From contig NZ_JPDS01000001.1 in the NCBI RefSeq assembly GCF_000766795.1, forward strand, positions 687,001 to 751,000: a stretch of 64,000 bases of DNA, read 5' to 3'. The notes under the pieces are model-generated. The model saw nothing but the letters and a program-made list of their open reading frames with translations, ran no database searches and was not told where the DNA came from. The translations under genes and the position numbers were made by a program. Origin of the DNA: Polaribacter sp. Hel1_85. Lineage in GTDB: Bacteria > Bacteroidota > Bacteroidia > Flavobacteriales > Flavobacteriaceae. Below, in pieces: positions 27,005 to 35,477 of the stretch (positions are counted from its first letter, which is position 1; the number at the start of each line of letters is the position of its first letter).

Positions 27005-29614
27005 ATGAACTTTAATAATTATACAACAAAATCGCAAGAGACCATACAAATGGCGCAACAGATTGCGCAAGGTTTTGGTCATAATCAAATAGAAAATGAG
27101 CACATTTTTAAAGCTTTAACACAAGTTGATGAAAATGTTTTACCTTTTCTATTGAAAAAATTGAATATCAATTTAAATATTGTAGAACAAATTTTAGATA
27201 AACAATTAGAAAGTTTACCTAAAGTTTCTGGTGCAGAATTAATGCTTTCTAGAGAAGCAAGTAAAACTTTAACAGAAGCAGCTGTTATTGCTAAAAAAAT
27301 GAAAGATGATTATGTTTCTATAGAACATCTAATTTTAGCAATTTTTAAATCGAAAAGTAATATTGCCCAAGTTTTAAAAGACCAAGGAGTTACAGAAAAA
27401 CATTTACAAGCTGCTATTGAAGAATTACGAAAAGGAGAAAAAGTAACTTCTCAAAATCAAGAAGAAACTTATAATTCTTTAAATAAATATGCAAAGAATT
27501 TAAATCAGCTAGCAGAAGATGGCAAACTAGATCCTGTAATTGGTAGAGATGAAGAAATTCGTAGATTATTACAAATTTTATCTCGTAGAACAAAAAACAA
27601 TCCACTTTTAGTTGGTGAACCAGGAACTGGTAAAACAGCTATTGCAGAAGGTTTAGCGCACAGAATTGTAGATGGTGATGTACCAGAAAATCTAAAAGAT
27701 AAATTAATTTTTTCTTTAGATATGGGTGCTTTAATTGCAGGTGCAAAATATAAAGGAGAATTTGAAGAGCGTTTAAAAGCAGTAATTAAAGAAGTAACAT
27801 CTTCTGATGGAGATATTGTACTTTTTATTGATGAAATTCACACTTTAGTTGGTGCTGGAGGTGGACAAGGAGCTATGGATGCTGCTAATATTTTAAAACC
27901 AGCTTTAGCTCGTGGAGAATTACGTGCAATTGGTGCAACTACGTTGGATGAATATCAAAAATATTTTGAAAAAGACAAAGCTTTAGAAAGACGTTTTCAA
28001 AAAGTACAAGTAAATGAGCCTGATACAGAAAGTGCAATTTCTATTTTAAGAGGAATTAAAGATAAGTATGAAACACACCATAAAGTTAGAATTAAAGATG
28101 AAGCTATTATTGGTGCTGTAGAATTATCGCAACGTTATATTACCAATCGTTTTTTACCAGATAAAGCCATTGATTTAATGGATGAAGCGATGGCAAAACT
28201 GCGTATGGAAATCAACTCTAAACCAGAAGAACTAGATGTTTTAGACAGAAAAGTAATGCAGTTAGAGATTGAAATTGAAGCTATTAAACGTGAAAAAGAC
28301 GAAGTAAAATTAAAAGCATTACGATCTGATTTAGCTAATTTAAAAGAAGAGCGTAATGAAATGAACGCAAAATGGAAATCAGAAAAAGAGGTTGTAGATA
28401 ATATTCAGAATGCAAAAGCAGCCATTGAAGATTTTAAAATGGAAGCTGAAAAAGCAGAACGCGAAGGAGATTATGGTAAAGTTGCTGAAATTAGATATGG
28501 AAAAATTAAAAAAGCGGAAGAAGATTTAGAAGAATTGCAAAACGCTTTGAAAGAAAACCAATCTGAAACTTCTTTAATAAAAGAAGAAGTAACTTATGAT
28601 GATATTGCAGAAGTTGTTGCAAAATGGACTGGAGTTCCGGTTACAAAAATGATTCAGTCTGAACGTGAAAAATTATTAAGACTAGAAAGCCAATTGCATA
28701 AAAGAGTTGTTGGACAAGAAGAAGCAATTGTTGCAGTTTCTGATGCCGTTAGACGTTCTAGAGCTGGTTTGCAAAACCCAAATAAACCAATAGGTAGTTT
28801 CTTATTTTTAGGAACAACAGGTGTTGGTAAAACAGAGTTAGCAAAAGCGTTGGCAGAATATATGTTTGATGATGAAAACGCAATGACACGTATTGATATG
28901 AGTGAATATCAAGAAAAACATTCTGTAAGTAGATTGGTTGGAGCGCCTCCAGGATATGTTGGTTATGATGAAGGAGGACAATTAACAGAAGCTGTAAGAA
29001 GAAGACCTTATTCTGTAGTACTTTTAGATGAAATTGAAAAAGCACATCCAGATACTTTTAATGTTTTATTACAAGTGTTAGATGAAGGTAGGTTAACAGA
29101 TAATAAAGGACGTGTTGCAGATTTTAAAAACACCATTATCATCATGACATCAAACATGGGAAGTCATATAATTCAAGAGAAATTTGATAACCTAAAAGGT
29201 GATGTTGAAACAACTATGGAATTAGCTAAAGTAGAAGTTTTAGGGTTGTTAAAACAGTCTGTTAGACCAGAGTTTTTAAATAGAATTGATGATATCATCA
29301 TGTTTGCACCATTGTCTAAAGAAAACATTCAAGAAATTGTAAGAATACAATTAAATAGTGTTAAAAAAATGGCTGCAGAGCAAAACATAACTTTAGATGC
29401 CACAGATGAAGCTATTAACTATTTAGCAATAAAAGGGTATCAGCCAGAATTTGGAGCAAGACCTGTAAAAAGAGTGATTCAGAAAGAAGTATTAAATCAA
29501 CTTTCTAAAGAAATCTTATCAGGAAAAGTTACTACAGATAGCATTGTTTTGTTAGATGCTTTTGATGATAAACTAGTGTTTAGAAATCAATCTGATTTGG
29601 TTGAAAATGAATAA
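27005..29614 (+). CDS. clpB: ATP-dependent chaperone ClpB
   Basis: 869 residues, full length. Order: N-domain (1-150), NBD1 with Walker [14 protein letters not shown] (about 201) and Walker [15 protein letters not shown], the coiled-coil middle domain (about 405-525, [18 protein letters not shown]), NBD2 with Walker [14 protein letters not shown] (about 602) and [13 protein letters not shown]. The middle domain identifies ClpB rather than ClpA or ClpC. It disaggregates proteins with DnaK in the cytoplasm. Transcribed alone with a terminator at 29633. Confidence 0.97.
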   Translation: MNFNNYTTKSQETIQMAQQIAQGFGHNQIENEHIFKALTQVDENVLPFLLKKLNINLNIVEQILDKQLESLPKVSGAELMLSREASKTLTEAAVIAKKMKDDYVSIEHLILAIFKSKSNIAQVLKDQGVTEKHLQAAIEELRKGEKVTSQNQEETYNSLNKYAKNLNQLAEDGKLDPVIGRDEEIRRLLQILSRRTKNNPLLVGEPGTGKTAIAEGLAHRIVDGDVPENLKDKLIFSLDMGALIAGAKYKGEFEERLKAVIKEVTSSDGDIVLFIDEIHTLVGAGGGQGAMDAANILKPALARGELRAIGATTLDEYQKYFEKDKALERRFQKVQVNEPDTESAISILRGIKDKYETHHKVRIKDEAIIGAVELSQRYITNRFLPDKAIDLMDEAMAKLRMEINSKPEELDVLDRKVMQLEIEIEAIKREKDEVKLKALRSDLANLKEERNEMNAKWKSEKEVVDNIQNAKAAIEDFKMEAEKAEREGDYGKVAEIRYGKIKKAEEDLEELQNALKENQSETSLIKEEVTYDDIAEVVAKWTGVPVTKMIQSEREKLLRLESQLHKRVVGQEEAIVAVSDAVRRSRAGLQNPNKPIGSFLFLGTTGVGKTELAKALAEYMFDDENAMTRIDMSEYQEKHSVSRLVGAPPGYVGYDEGGQLTEAVRRRPYSVVLLDEIEKAHPDTFNVLLQVLDEGRLTDNKGRVADFKNTIIIMTSNMGSHIIQEKFDNLKGDVETTMELAKVEVLGLLKQSVRPEFLNRIDDIIMFAPLSKENIQEIVRIQLNSVKKMAAEQNITLDATDEAINYLAIKGYQPEFGARPVKRVIQKEVLNQLSKEILSGKVTTDSIVLLDAFDDKLVFRNQSDLVENE

Positions 29615-29632
29615 TTTTAAGTTTGTTAAATT

Positions 29633-29672
29633 AGAAAAAGCGGTGTTTGAAAAAACATCGCTTTTTCTTTTT
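29633..29672 (+). terminator. Terminator after clpB
   Basis: AGAAAAAGCGGTGTT (29633-29647) pairs with AACATCGCTTTTTCT (29654-29668), with one G-T pair, followed by T residues. Confidence 0.87.
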
Positions 29673-29701
29673 TGTTATATTCGTTCTTTAAATAAAATCT
29701 T

Positions 29702-30199
29702 ATGAAGAAATATTTATTCCTTTTTGTTTTCGCTTTTTGCGTACTAAGTGCTTGTACTTCTGATGAAACAACAACCTATTATTTAATTCGTCATGCTGAA
29801 AAAGACAGAACTGATAAAACTAATAGGAATCCTAATTTGAATGAAAAAGGCTTGGAAAGAGCAAGAAAATGGGCAGCATATTTTAAAAATATTGATTTAG
29901 ATGCTGTGTATTCTACAAATTATAATAGAACGCAACAAACTGCAAAACCAACTGCAGAAAGTAAAAAACTAGAAATTAATAGTTATGACCCTAGAAATAT
30001 GTATGATTCAATTTTTAAAAATAATACAAAAGGAAAAACTGTTTTAGTTGTTGGTCATAGCAATACAACACCAGCATTTGTAAATAAAATTTTGAATAAA
30101 AAAGACTACCCAGATATGGATGATCATGACAATGCTAGCTTATATATTGTTACTATTTCTGGAGAAAAGACAACAAGTAAAATAGAGAAAGTAAATTAA
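29702..30199 (+). CDS. Histidine phosphatase family lipoprotein
   Basis: 165 residues. Lipoprotein signal MKKYLFLFVFAFCVLSAC with lipid Cys at 18. The phosphoglycerate-mutase fold shows the RH motif in YYLIRHAEKDR (about residue 33), NLNEKGLERA, the pocket Arg in STNYNRTQQTA and the second His in VVGHSNTTPAFV. SixA-like small phosphatases of this branch remove phosphate from proteins or small molecules; being membrane-anchored and outside the cytoplasm, its substrate is unknown. Confidence 0.88.
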   Translation: MKKYLFLFVFAFCVLSACTSDETTTYYLIRHAEKDRTDKTNRNPNLNEKGLERARKWAAYFKNIDLDAVYSTNYNRTQQTAKPTAESKKLEINSYDPRNMYDSIFKNNTKGKTVLVVGHSNTTPAFVNKILNKKDYPDMDDHDNASLYIVTISGEKTTSKIEKVN

Positions 30200-30223
30200 A
30201 AAAACACAAAGCTTACAAACAAG

Positions 30224-30379
30224 TTTAGCCCAGATTGAACGGTCTGTTTGAGCTCTTTTTTTTATGCTGAACTAGATTCAGTTTTTGTTGCAATAATAAA
30301 AATAGTTTTTAAAATAGAGAGATCCTGAAATAAATTAAGCATAAGAAAAAAGCGAGTAGTGAAAGCTGGAAATTGCTTC
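30224..30379. repeat. Structured intergenic repeat, copy 2 (Flavo-1-like)
   Basis: It begins TTTAGCCCAGATTGAACGG and ends GAAAGCTGGAAATTGCTTC. Compared with copy 1 at 9438-9590, the outer helix changes on both sides: CCTG/CAGG there becomes CCAG/CTGG here, a compensatory change. The central hairpin also differs in sequence but not in pairing. This supports a conserved RNA structure. It lies between convergent genes, as copy 1 does. Confidence 0.78.
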
Positions 30380-30394
30380 AAAAAAAATATACTT

Positions 30395-31126
30395 CTATTT
30401 GTCTAAAAAAGTAACTTCAATATCTTTTAAAACAATTTCAGATACTTTTTTAAGCTCATTATTTTCAAAAGATTTATCGATATCAATTAATGAAATATCT
30501 TTGTTTAAAGGCTTGTAATTATGATAATCTGCAAAACGAATTCCGTTTTTTACACATTGTTCTTTTAAAACTCTAAAACGCTTTCCTCCATCATTTGTGT
30601 GGTATGAATAAGCCAAGTAATCTACTAAAAAGTCTTCTTTACCAATCCAATAAATAAAGACGTCTTCAAAATCTTCTCCTCCTCCATTTTCTGAAAAAGT
30701 AATTTTAACTTTATAATATTTTTTTCCATTTATAGTTGATGAAGGTAATAGCTTTTTAATAACAGCTTTATCATTTAAACCAAAAGGTAACACAGAAAAA
30801 TAATGTACAGAATTTACTGAATTTGCATATTTTGAAGCTTCTTCTTTAGATAATTTTTGTTCTTTTAAGTTGATAAATCTTTTAAAACCATCGTTTGTTA
30901 GACCATCAATAATTGAATCAAATTCTCTAATCAGTTTAAAATCACCATTTTGTCTGTAGGCAAAATATTCTTTATCTCTAAACTTGAATTTAATTTCGGA
31001 ATTTGCCACCTTATCTGCACCAGAATACAGAATTGTTTTATCAATAACTTCTTGAGCAGTTAATTTTGGTTCTGAGGGTTTACAAGAAATTAAAAAAGCT
31101 AAAAAAAGTATCGATAAAAATTTCAT
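30395..31126 (-). CDS. DUF6503-like lipoprotein
   Basis: 243 residues from ATG 31126 (MKFLSILFLAFLISCKPSE), which places the lipobox LISC correctly; in-frame ATGs at 31141 and 31162 add residues before the signal. The body has LTAQEVIDKTILYSGADKV, EIKFKFRDKEYFAYRQNG, and a run of beta strands ending KDIEVTFLDK. This resembles the DUF6503 proteins of Bacteroidota, probably a LolA-like or calycin-like fold; function unknown. Divergent from smpB. Confidence 0.72.
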   Translation of the reverse strand: MKFLSILFLAFLISCKPSEPKLTAQEVIDKTILYSGADKVANSEIKFKFRDKEYFAYRQNGDFKLIREFDSIIDGLTNDGFKRFINLKEQKLSKEEASKYANSVNSVHYFSVLPFGLNDKAVIKKLLPSSTINGKKYYKVKITFSENGGGEDFEDVFIYWIGKEDFLVDYLAYSYHTNDGGKRFRVLKEQCVKNGIRFADYHNYKPLNKDISLIDIDKSFENNELKKVSEIVLKDIEVTFLDK

Positions 31127-31173
31127 TTGGTTTTGTTTCATTTGATTGGTAACAGAATTCAAAATTACATTTC

Positions 31174-31200
31174 TTTGACCAAAGTAAAAATGTATCTTTG
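31174..31200 (+). promoter_or_regulatory. Possible smpB promoter
   Basis: TTTG at 31174-31177 and TATCTTTG at 31193-31200 match the Bacteroidota -33/-7 boxes, though the 15-nt spacer is a little short. The ATG is at 31230. Confidence 0.45.
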
Positions 31201-31229
31201 TTAAAAATTATTTAAACATAAATCAGTCT

Positions 31230-31697
31230 ATGGCTGTTCAGAAAAAGATAAACATACAAAATAAAAAAGCACGTTTCGAATTTGAAATTCTAGACAAATT
31301 TGTAGCCGGAATTCAATTAACAGGAACAGAAATTAAGTCTATACGCTTAAGTCAAGCAAGAATTACAGAGAGTTTTTGTGAGTTTAATGATCGTGGAGAA
31401 TTGTTTATTGTAAATATGTACATTCAAGAATATATGTTTGGACATCATTTTAATCATAAGCCAAAAAGCGAACGTAGATTATTGTTAAATAAACGCGAAT
31501 TACGTAGCTTAAGAAAAGATGTTGAGGCCAAAGGAAATACTATTGTTCCCTTACGTTTGTTTTTAAATGATAGAGGTTTGGCTAAACTAGAAATTGCTTT
31601 GGCAAAAGGTAAGCAAACACATGATAAACGCGAAACTCTAAAAGATAGAGACAACAAGCGTGATTTAGCCAGAATTAAAAAGAATTTTAACGCATAA
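31230..31697 (+). CDS. smpB: SsrA-binding protein SmpB
   Basis: 155 residues. Binds tmRNA and brings it to stalled ribosomes. Landmarks: INIQNKKARFEFEILDKFVAGIQLTGTEIKSIR at the N-terminus, then ESFCEF, GHHFNHKPKSERRLLLNK, and the basic tail KGKQTHDKRETLKDRDNKRDLARIKK. Complete. The stop overlaps the next start (TAATG at 31695-31699). Confidence 0.97.
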   Translation: MAVQKKINIQNKKARFEFEILDKFVAGIQLTGTEIKSIRLSQARITESFCEFNDRGELFIVNMYIQEYMFGHHFNHKPKSERRLLLNKRELRSLRKDVEAKGNTIVPLRLFLNDRGLAKLEIALAKGKQTHDKRETLKDRDNKRDLARIKKNFNA

Positions 31698-32623
31698 TGG
31701 CTTTTTTAAAACTCATTCGTTACAAAAACCTATTCATGGTTTTATTAACGATGATTTTAACTAAATATGCCTTACTTTATTCTTTTATAACCAACAGTTT
31801 TTTAACTCATTTCGAATTTTCTATTTTAACTTTAAGCGTGCTATTAATAACTGCTGGAGGTTATATTATAAATGATATTTATGATGTAGAAGCCGATAGA
31901 CTAAATAAACCAAACAAGGTTTTTATTGATGTAATTATTTCAAAAAAAAATGCTTGGAGAAGTTATTTTCTATTGACTTTTATTGGATTGTTTCTAAGTG
32001 TATTTCTATCATTTTATAAAGATCTTAGTTATTTTAGTTTCGTCTTTATTTTTACTTCGTTTGGTTTATTTCTATATTCTAAATACTTAAAAAAACTTCC
32101 TTTACTTGGTAATTTTATTATTTCTGTTTTTATTGCTTTCGTTATTTATCTCGTTTATTTATATGACTTTAAATATATTGAATTTTGGAAATTAACTCAT
32201 AAAGAAGCAGAAAATTCAGTTTTATTTTTACATGTTTGGATTACTGTAATTCTTTATGCTGCATTTTCATTTTTAACAACCTTAATTAGAGAAATCATAA
32301 AAGACATAGAAGACATTAATGGAGATTTAAAAATAAAAGCAAAAACATTACCAATTATTATAGGTAGAAAAAGAGCTTCTAAAGTCGCTTTTTTCTTTAG
32401 TGCAGTGTTATTATTATTTCTTTTAATAATATTACAATACATTAAAAAAGATAGATTATTATTAATATATGGTATTGTTTTTATTCTATTACCACTACTC
32501 TATTTTATGTGTAAATTATGGTTTTCTAAAAGTAAAAAAGCTTTTTCTGAATTGAGTAATTTAATGAAAGTGATTATGTTATTTGGAATTTTATCTATGT
32601 TACTATTTAGATGCTTAGACTAA
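31697..32623 (+). CDS. UbiA-family prenyltransferase
   Basis: 308 residues with about eight membrane segments. The first Asp-rich motif NDIYDVEADRLNKP (about residue 57) and the second DIEDINGDLKIKAKTLP (about 202) bind the prenyl diphosphate through Mg. In flavobacteria this branch is usually labelled geranylgeranylglycerol-phosphate geranylgeranyltransferase, but the acceptor is uncertain. Translationally coupled to smpB and followed by maf. Confidence 0.87.
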   Translation: MAFLKLIRYKNLFMVLLTMILTKYALLYSFITNSFLTHFEFSILTLSVLLITAGGYIINDIYDVEADRLNKPNKVFIDVIISKKNAWRSYFLLTFIGLFLSVFLSFYKDLSYFSFVFIFTSFGLFLYSKYLKKLPLLGNFIISVFIAFVIYLVYLYDFKYIEFWKLTHKEAENSVLFLHVWITVILYAAFSFLTTLIREIIKDIEDINGDLKIKAKTLPIIIGRKRASKVAFFFSAVLLLFLLIILQYIKKDRLLLIYGIVFILLPLLYFMCKLWFSKSKKAFSELSNLMKVIMLFGILSMLLFRCLD

Positions 32624-32698
32624 TAGATTACTGAAATTTTAGAAAATAACTTTGAATATAATGACACAAATACACGGTTCAACAATTACACAATAAAA

Positions 32699-33277
32699 AT
32701 GTTAAGAGAAAAATTAAAAGGTTATAATGTAATATTAGCTTCAAAATCTCCAAGAAGACAACAATTCTTTAAAGATTTAGATATCGATTTTACAATTCAA
32801 TTGAAAGAAGTAGAAGAGATTTATCCTCTAGAATTAAAAGGTATTGAAATCACCGATTTTTTAGCAGATTTAAAATCGAAAGCATTTAAAAGTTTATCAG
32901 AAAAAGATTTGTTAATCACTTCTGATACTATTGTTTGGTTAGATAATGTTGCTTTAGGAAAACCAAAAGATGCAAAAGATGCTTTTAAAATGTTAAGAGC
33001 ATTATCTGGTAAAAAACACGAAGTAATTACATCTATAAGTATAAAGAGTAAAAAAAATCAAAAAATTATAAATGATGTAACTACAGTTTCTTTTAAAGAA
33101 TTATCTGATGAAGAAATCAATTATTACATTAAAAATTACAAACCTTTTGACAAAGCTGGTGCTTATGGAATTCAAGAATGGATTGGCTATATAGCTATTG
33201 ACAACTTAGAAGGCAGTTATTTTAATGTAGTTGGTTTGCCTATTCATAAACTCTATGCAGAATTGATGAAATTATAA
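32699..33277 (+). CDS. maf: Maf-like nucleoside triphosphate pyrophosphatase
   Basis: 192 residues. The N-terminal ILASKSPRRQQFFKDL is the Maf signature; TSDTIVWLDNVALGKPKD and the later DKAGAYGIQEW complete the active site. Maf enzymes hydrolyse non-canonical or pyrimidine NTPs to monophosphates and affect septation when overproduced. Start and length are normal. Confidence 0.94.
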   Translation: MLREKLKGYNVILASKSPRRQQFFKDLDIDFTIQLKEVEEIYPLELKGIEITDFLADLKSKAFKSLSEKDLLITSDTIVWLDNVALGKPKDAKDAFKMLRALSGKKHEVITSISIKSKKNQKIINDVTTVSFKELSDEEINYYIKNYKPFDKAGAYGIQEWIGYIAIDNLEGSYFNVVGLPIHKLYAELMKL

Positions 33278-33376
33278 ATAAACAACTTAAATGAACAATA
33301 TATATGCGTTAATTATCAGATAGTTACTTAAAAACTAACAAAATAGGTAATATAGCATATAAAGTCATTAAATCTG

Positions 33377-33410
33377 TTGTTTTCAGTAACTCATAAATCT
33401 ACTACTTTTG
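33377..33410 (+). promoter_or_regulatory. Promoter of small ORF
   Basis: TTG at 33377-33379 and TACTTTTG at 33403-33410 with a 23-nt spacer match the TTG-N17-23-TAnnTTTG consensus. The ATG follows 24 nt downstream. Confidence 0.65.
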
Positions 33411-33434
33411 CACTCGCAAAATAAAAAAATAATT

Positions 33435-33545
33435 ATGATTACAAGCAATCAAAAAACAAACGGAGAAAGTAAAGTTGGAACACCAGCAAAAAATTTCAGT
33501 CGCACAAATTCTATAGTTTGGAATTTAAAAAGACGTTATAGATAA
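33435..33545 (+). CDS. Small basic protein, 36 residues, unknown
   Basis: It runs from ATG 33435 to TAA 33543-33545, starts MITSNQKTNG and ends with the strongly basic VWNLKRRYR. It sits between a consensus promoter (33403) and a strong terminator (33566), so it is a complete single-gene transcription unit of about 180 nt. Whether the product is a peptide, or the RNA is a small regulatory RNA, cannot be told. It is not an obvious leader peptide, because the next gene is 240 bp beyond the terminator. Confidence 0.5.
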   Translation: MITSNQKTNGESKVGTPAKNFSRTNSIVWNLKRRYR

Positions 33546-33565
33546 ATAAAAAATCTTTAAATTAT

Positions 33566-33601
33566 AAAAAAAGAGTTCATTTAAAAATGAGCTCTTTTTT
33601 T
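33566..33601 (+). terminator. Terminator of the small ORF
   Basis: AAAAAAGAGTTCATTT pairs with AAATGAGCTCTTTTTT with one G-T pair, in a stem of about 15 bp ending in a T run. Confidence 0.88.
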
Positions 33602-33784
33602 ATTCCAAAAATCCTTTTTTCAGAAAAATTTGAAGTAATACTTCTCTATTTATGCTTTTACATTCCTTATTTTAAGTTGAAATAGATTTTATTTAGTATT
33701 CCTATAGTTTTTTCGTTCAAGATTAAACCTAAACTTCAAATAAAAGTTTATTTTTACGCAAATTTTACAACACAACAATTTATA

Positions 33785-34744
33785 ATGAAAAAATACACGT
33801 ACACAGAAAAAAAAGATACACGTTCTGGCTTTGGTGATGGTTTAACAGAATTAGGAAGAACAAATCCAAACGTAGTTGCTTTATGTGCAGATTTAATTGG
33901 TTCTTTAAAAATGAATCAATTTATTAAAGAAAACCCTGAAAGATTTTTTCAAATTGGTATTGCAGAAGCAAACATGATGGGAATTGCAGCAGGATTAACA
34001 ATTGGCGGTAAAATTCCTTTTACAGGTACATTTGCAAACTTTTCTACAGGTAGAGTGTATGATCAAATTCGTCAATCTATTGCATATTCAGATAAGAATG
34101 TAAAAATTTGTGCTTCACATGCTGGTTTAACATTAGGAGAAGATGGAGCTACACACCAAATATTAGAAGATATTGGTTTGATGAAAATGTTGCCTGGAAT
34201 GACAGTAATTAACACTTGTGATTACAATCAAACAAAAGCAGCTACAATTGCAATTGCAGAGCATGAAGGACCAGTTTATTTAAGATTTGGTCGTCCAGTA
34301 GTTCCTATTTTTATGCCAGATTACAAAGAAGAAAAATTTGAAATTGGTAAAGGAATTCAATTAACAGAAGGAACTGATGTAACTATTGTTGCAACAGGGC
34401 ATTTAGTTTGGGAAGCTTTACAAGCATCAGAAAAATTAGAAGAACAAGGTATTTCTGCAGAGGTAATTAATATTCATACAATTAAGCCTTTAGATGAAGA
34501 TATTATCTTAAAGTCTGTAGCAAAAACAGGTTGTATTGTTACTGCTGAAGAGCATAATAAATTGGGTGGTTTAGGTGAAAGTGTTGCAAGAACTTTAGCT
34601 TTAAACAATCCAACTCCACAAGAGTTTGTAGCAACAAATGATACTTTTGGAGAATCTGGAACTCCAGCACAATTAATGGTAAAATATGGTTTGGATGCAG
34701 ATTCAGTTGTTGCTGCTGTTAAAAAAGTAATTTCGAGAAAATAA
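33785..34744 (+). CDS. Transketolase, C-terminal subunit
   Basis: 319 residues covering the pyrimidine-binding domain and C-terminal domain of a split transketolase. Visible: RSGFGDGLTELG, the thiamine-pyrimidine Glu in QIGIAEANMMGIAAGL, CASHAGLTLGEDGATHQ, and the C-domain VTIVATGHLVWEAL. It needs the partner that holds the diphosphate-binding domain to act. That N-terminal subunit is usually directly upstream in flavobacteria, but here the upstream genes are maf and a small ORF. It must be elsewhere or lost; a DXS-like alternative is less likely. Confidence 0.9.
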   Translation: MKKYTYTEKKDTRSGFGDGLTELGRTNPNVVALCADLIGSLKMNQFIKENPERFFQIGIAEANMMGIAAGLTIGGKIPFTGTFANFSTGRVYDQIRQSIAYSDKNVKICASHAGLTLGEDGATHQILEDIGLMKMLPGMTVINTCDYNQTKAATIAIAEHEGPVYLRFGRPVVPIFMPDYKEEKFEIGKGIQLTEGTDVTIVATGHLVWEALQASEKLEEQGISAEVINIHTIKPLDEDIILKSVAKTGCIVTAEEHNKLGGLGESVARTLALNNPTPQEFVATNDTFGESGTPAQLMVKYGLDADSVVAAVKKVISRK

Positions 34745-34792
34745 TAACGTTTTAAGTTTTAAAAGCGTCTTTATATTAACTATAAATAAAAA

Positions 34793-35404
34793 ATGATGAA
34801 AAAAGTAATTTTAATTTTGTGTTTAGCTTTCGGATTTAGTCAAATTTCAAACGCTCAGGTAGCTTTTGGGTTAAAAGGTGGTTTAAACTACAACTCAAAT
34901 TCTATTAAAGAAGTAAAAACTGATGTTTTTGATGGAGCTAAAAGTAAGACTGGTTATCATGCTGGTATTTGGTTGCGTTTTAAAATTCCGGTTATAGGTT
35001 TATATCTAAGACCAGAATTAGTTTATACTAATTTAGAAAATGAAGTTACCTATGATAATAGTGTTGCTGCTGCAAAAACTACAACATATAATTTTCAAAA
35101 AATTGATATACCTGTTTTATTAGGAAAAAAGATTTTTGGAATTGGTAATATATATGTAGGTCCTTCCTTTCAATATATTTTAGATTCTGATTTTGGATTT
35201 GATGATATTAAAGATGTAGAAACTAGTGGATTTACTGCTGGTTTACAATTTGGTGGAGGTATTGAATTAGGAAAGTTAGGAATTGATGTACGTTGGGAAA
35301 GAGCTTTTTCTGGAGTTGAATCTACTTTTATTGGAACTGCAGGAGATGTAAATTTTGATACTAGAGTAAATCAAATTATTGTTGGTTTATCTTATAGATT
35401 ATAA
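34793..35404 (+). CDS. Outer membrane beta-barrel protein (PorT-like)
   Basis: 203 residues. Signal peptide MMKKVILILCLAFGFSQISNAQ with cleavage after NAQ; the second ATG at 34796 is equally possible. The mature part has the alternating strands of an 8-stranded barrel (VAFGLKGGLNYNSN, GLYLRPELVYTNLE, QKIDIPVLLGKK, IYVGPSFQYIL, AGLQFGGGIELG) and ends IVGLSYRL. Domain type is outer-membrane protein beta-barrel family 2. Function unknown. Confidence 0.85.
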   Translation: MMKKVILILCLAFGFSQISNAQVAFGLKGGLNYNSNSIKEVKTDVFDGAKSKTGYHAGIWLRFKIPVIGLYLRPELVYTNLENEVTYDNSVAAAKTTTYNFQKIDIPVLLGKKIFGIGNIYVGPSFQYILDSDFGFDDIKDVETSGFTAGLQFGGGIELGKLGIDVRWERAFSGVESTFIGTAGDVNFDTRVNQIIVGLSYRL

Positions 35405-35422
35405 GAATACAATCTTATAATT

Positions 35423-35460
35423 AAAAAATCCAGTGAATATGAATTCACTGGATTTTTTTG
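35423..35460. terminator. Bidirectional terminator
   Basis: AAATCCAGTGAAT pairs with ATTCACTGGATTT, preceded by A and followed by T runs, between the convergent barrel protein and PLP enzyme genes. Confidence 0.85.
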
Positions 35461-35477
35461 TTTAAAATTCTAAAATC

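Larger units (their letters stand above)
33278..33784. other. 507-bp region with a small gene and nothing else clear
   Basis: Contains a 36-codon ORF with its own promoter and terminator (33377-33601). I see nothing in 33278-33370 or 33602-33784. The transketolase N-terminal half, which usually precedes the C-terminal half in this group, is not here. Confidence 0.6.
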
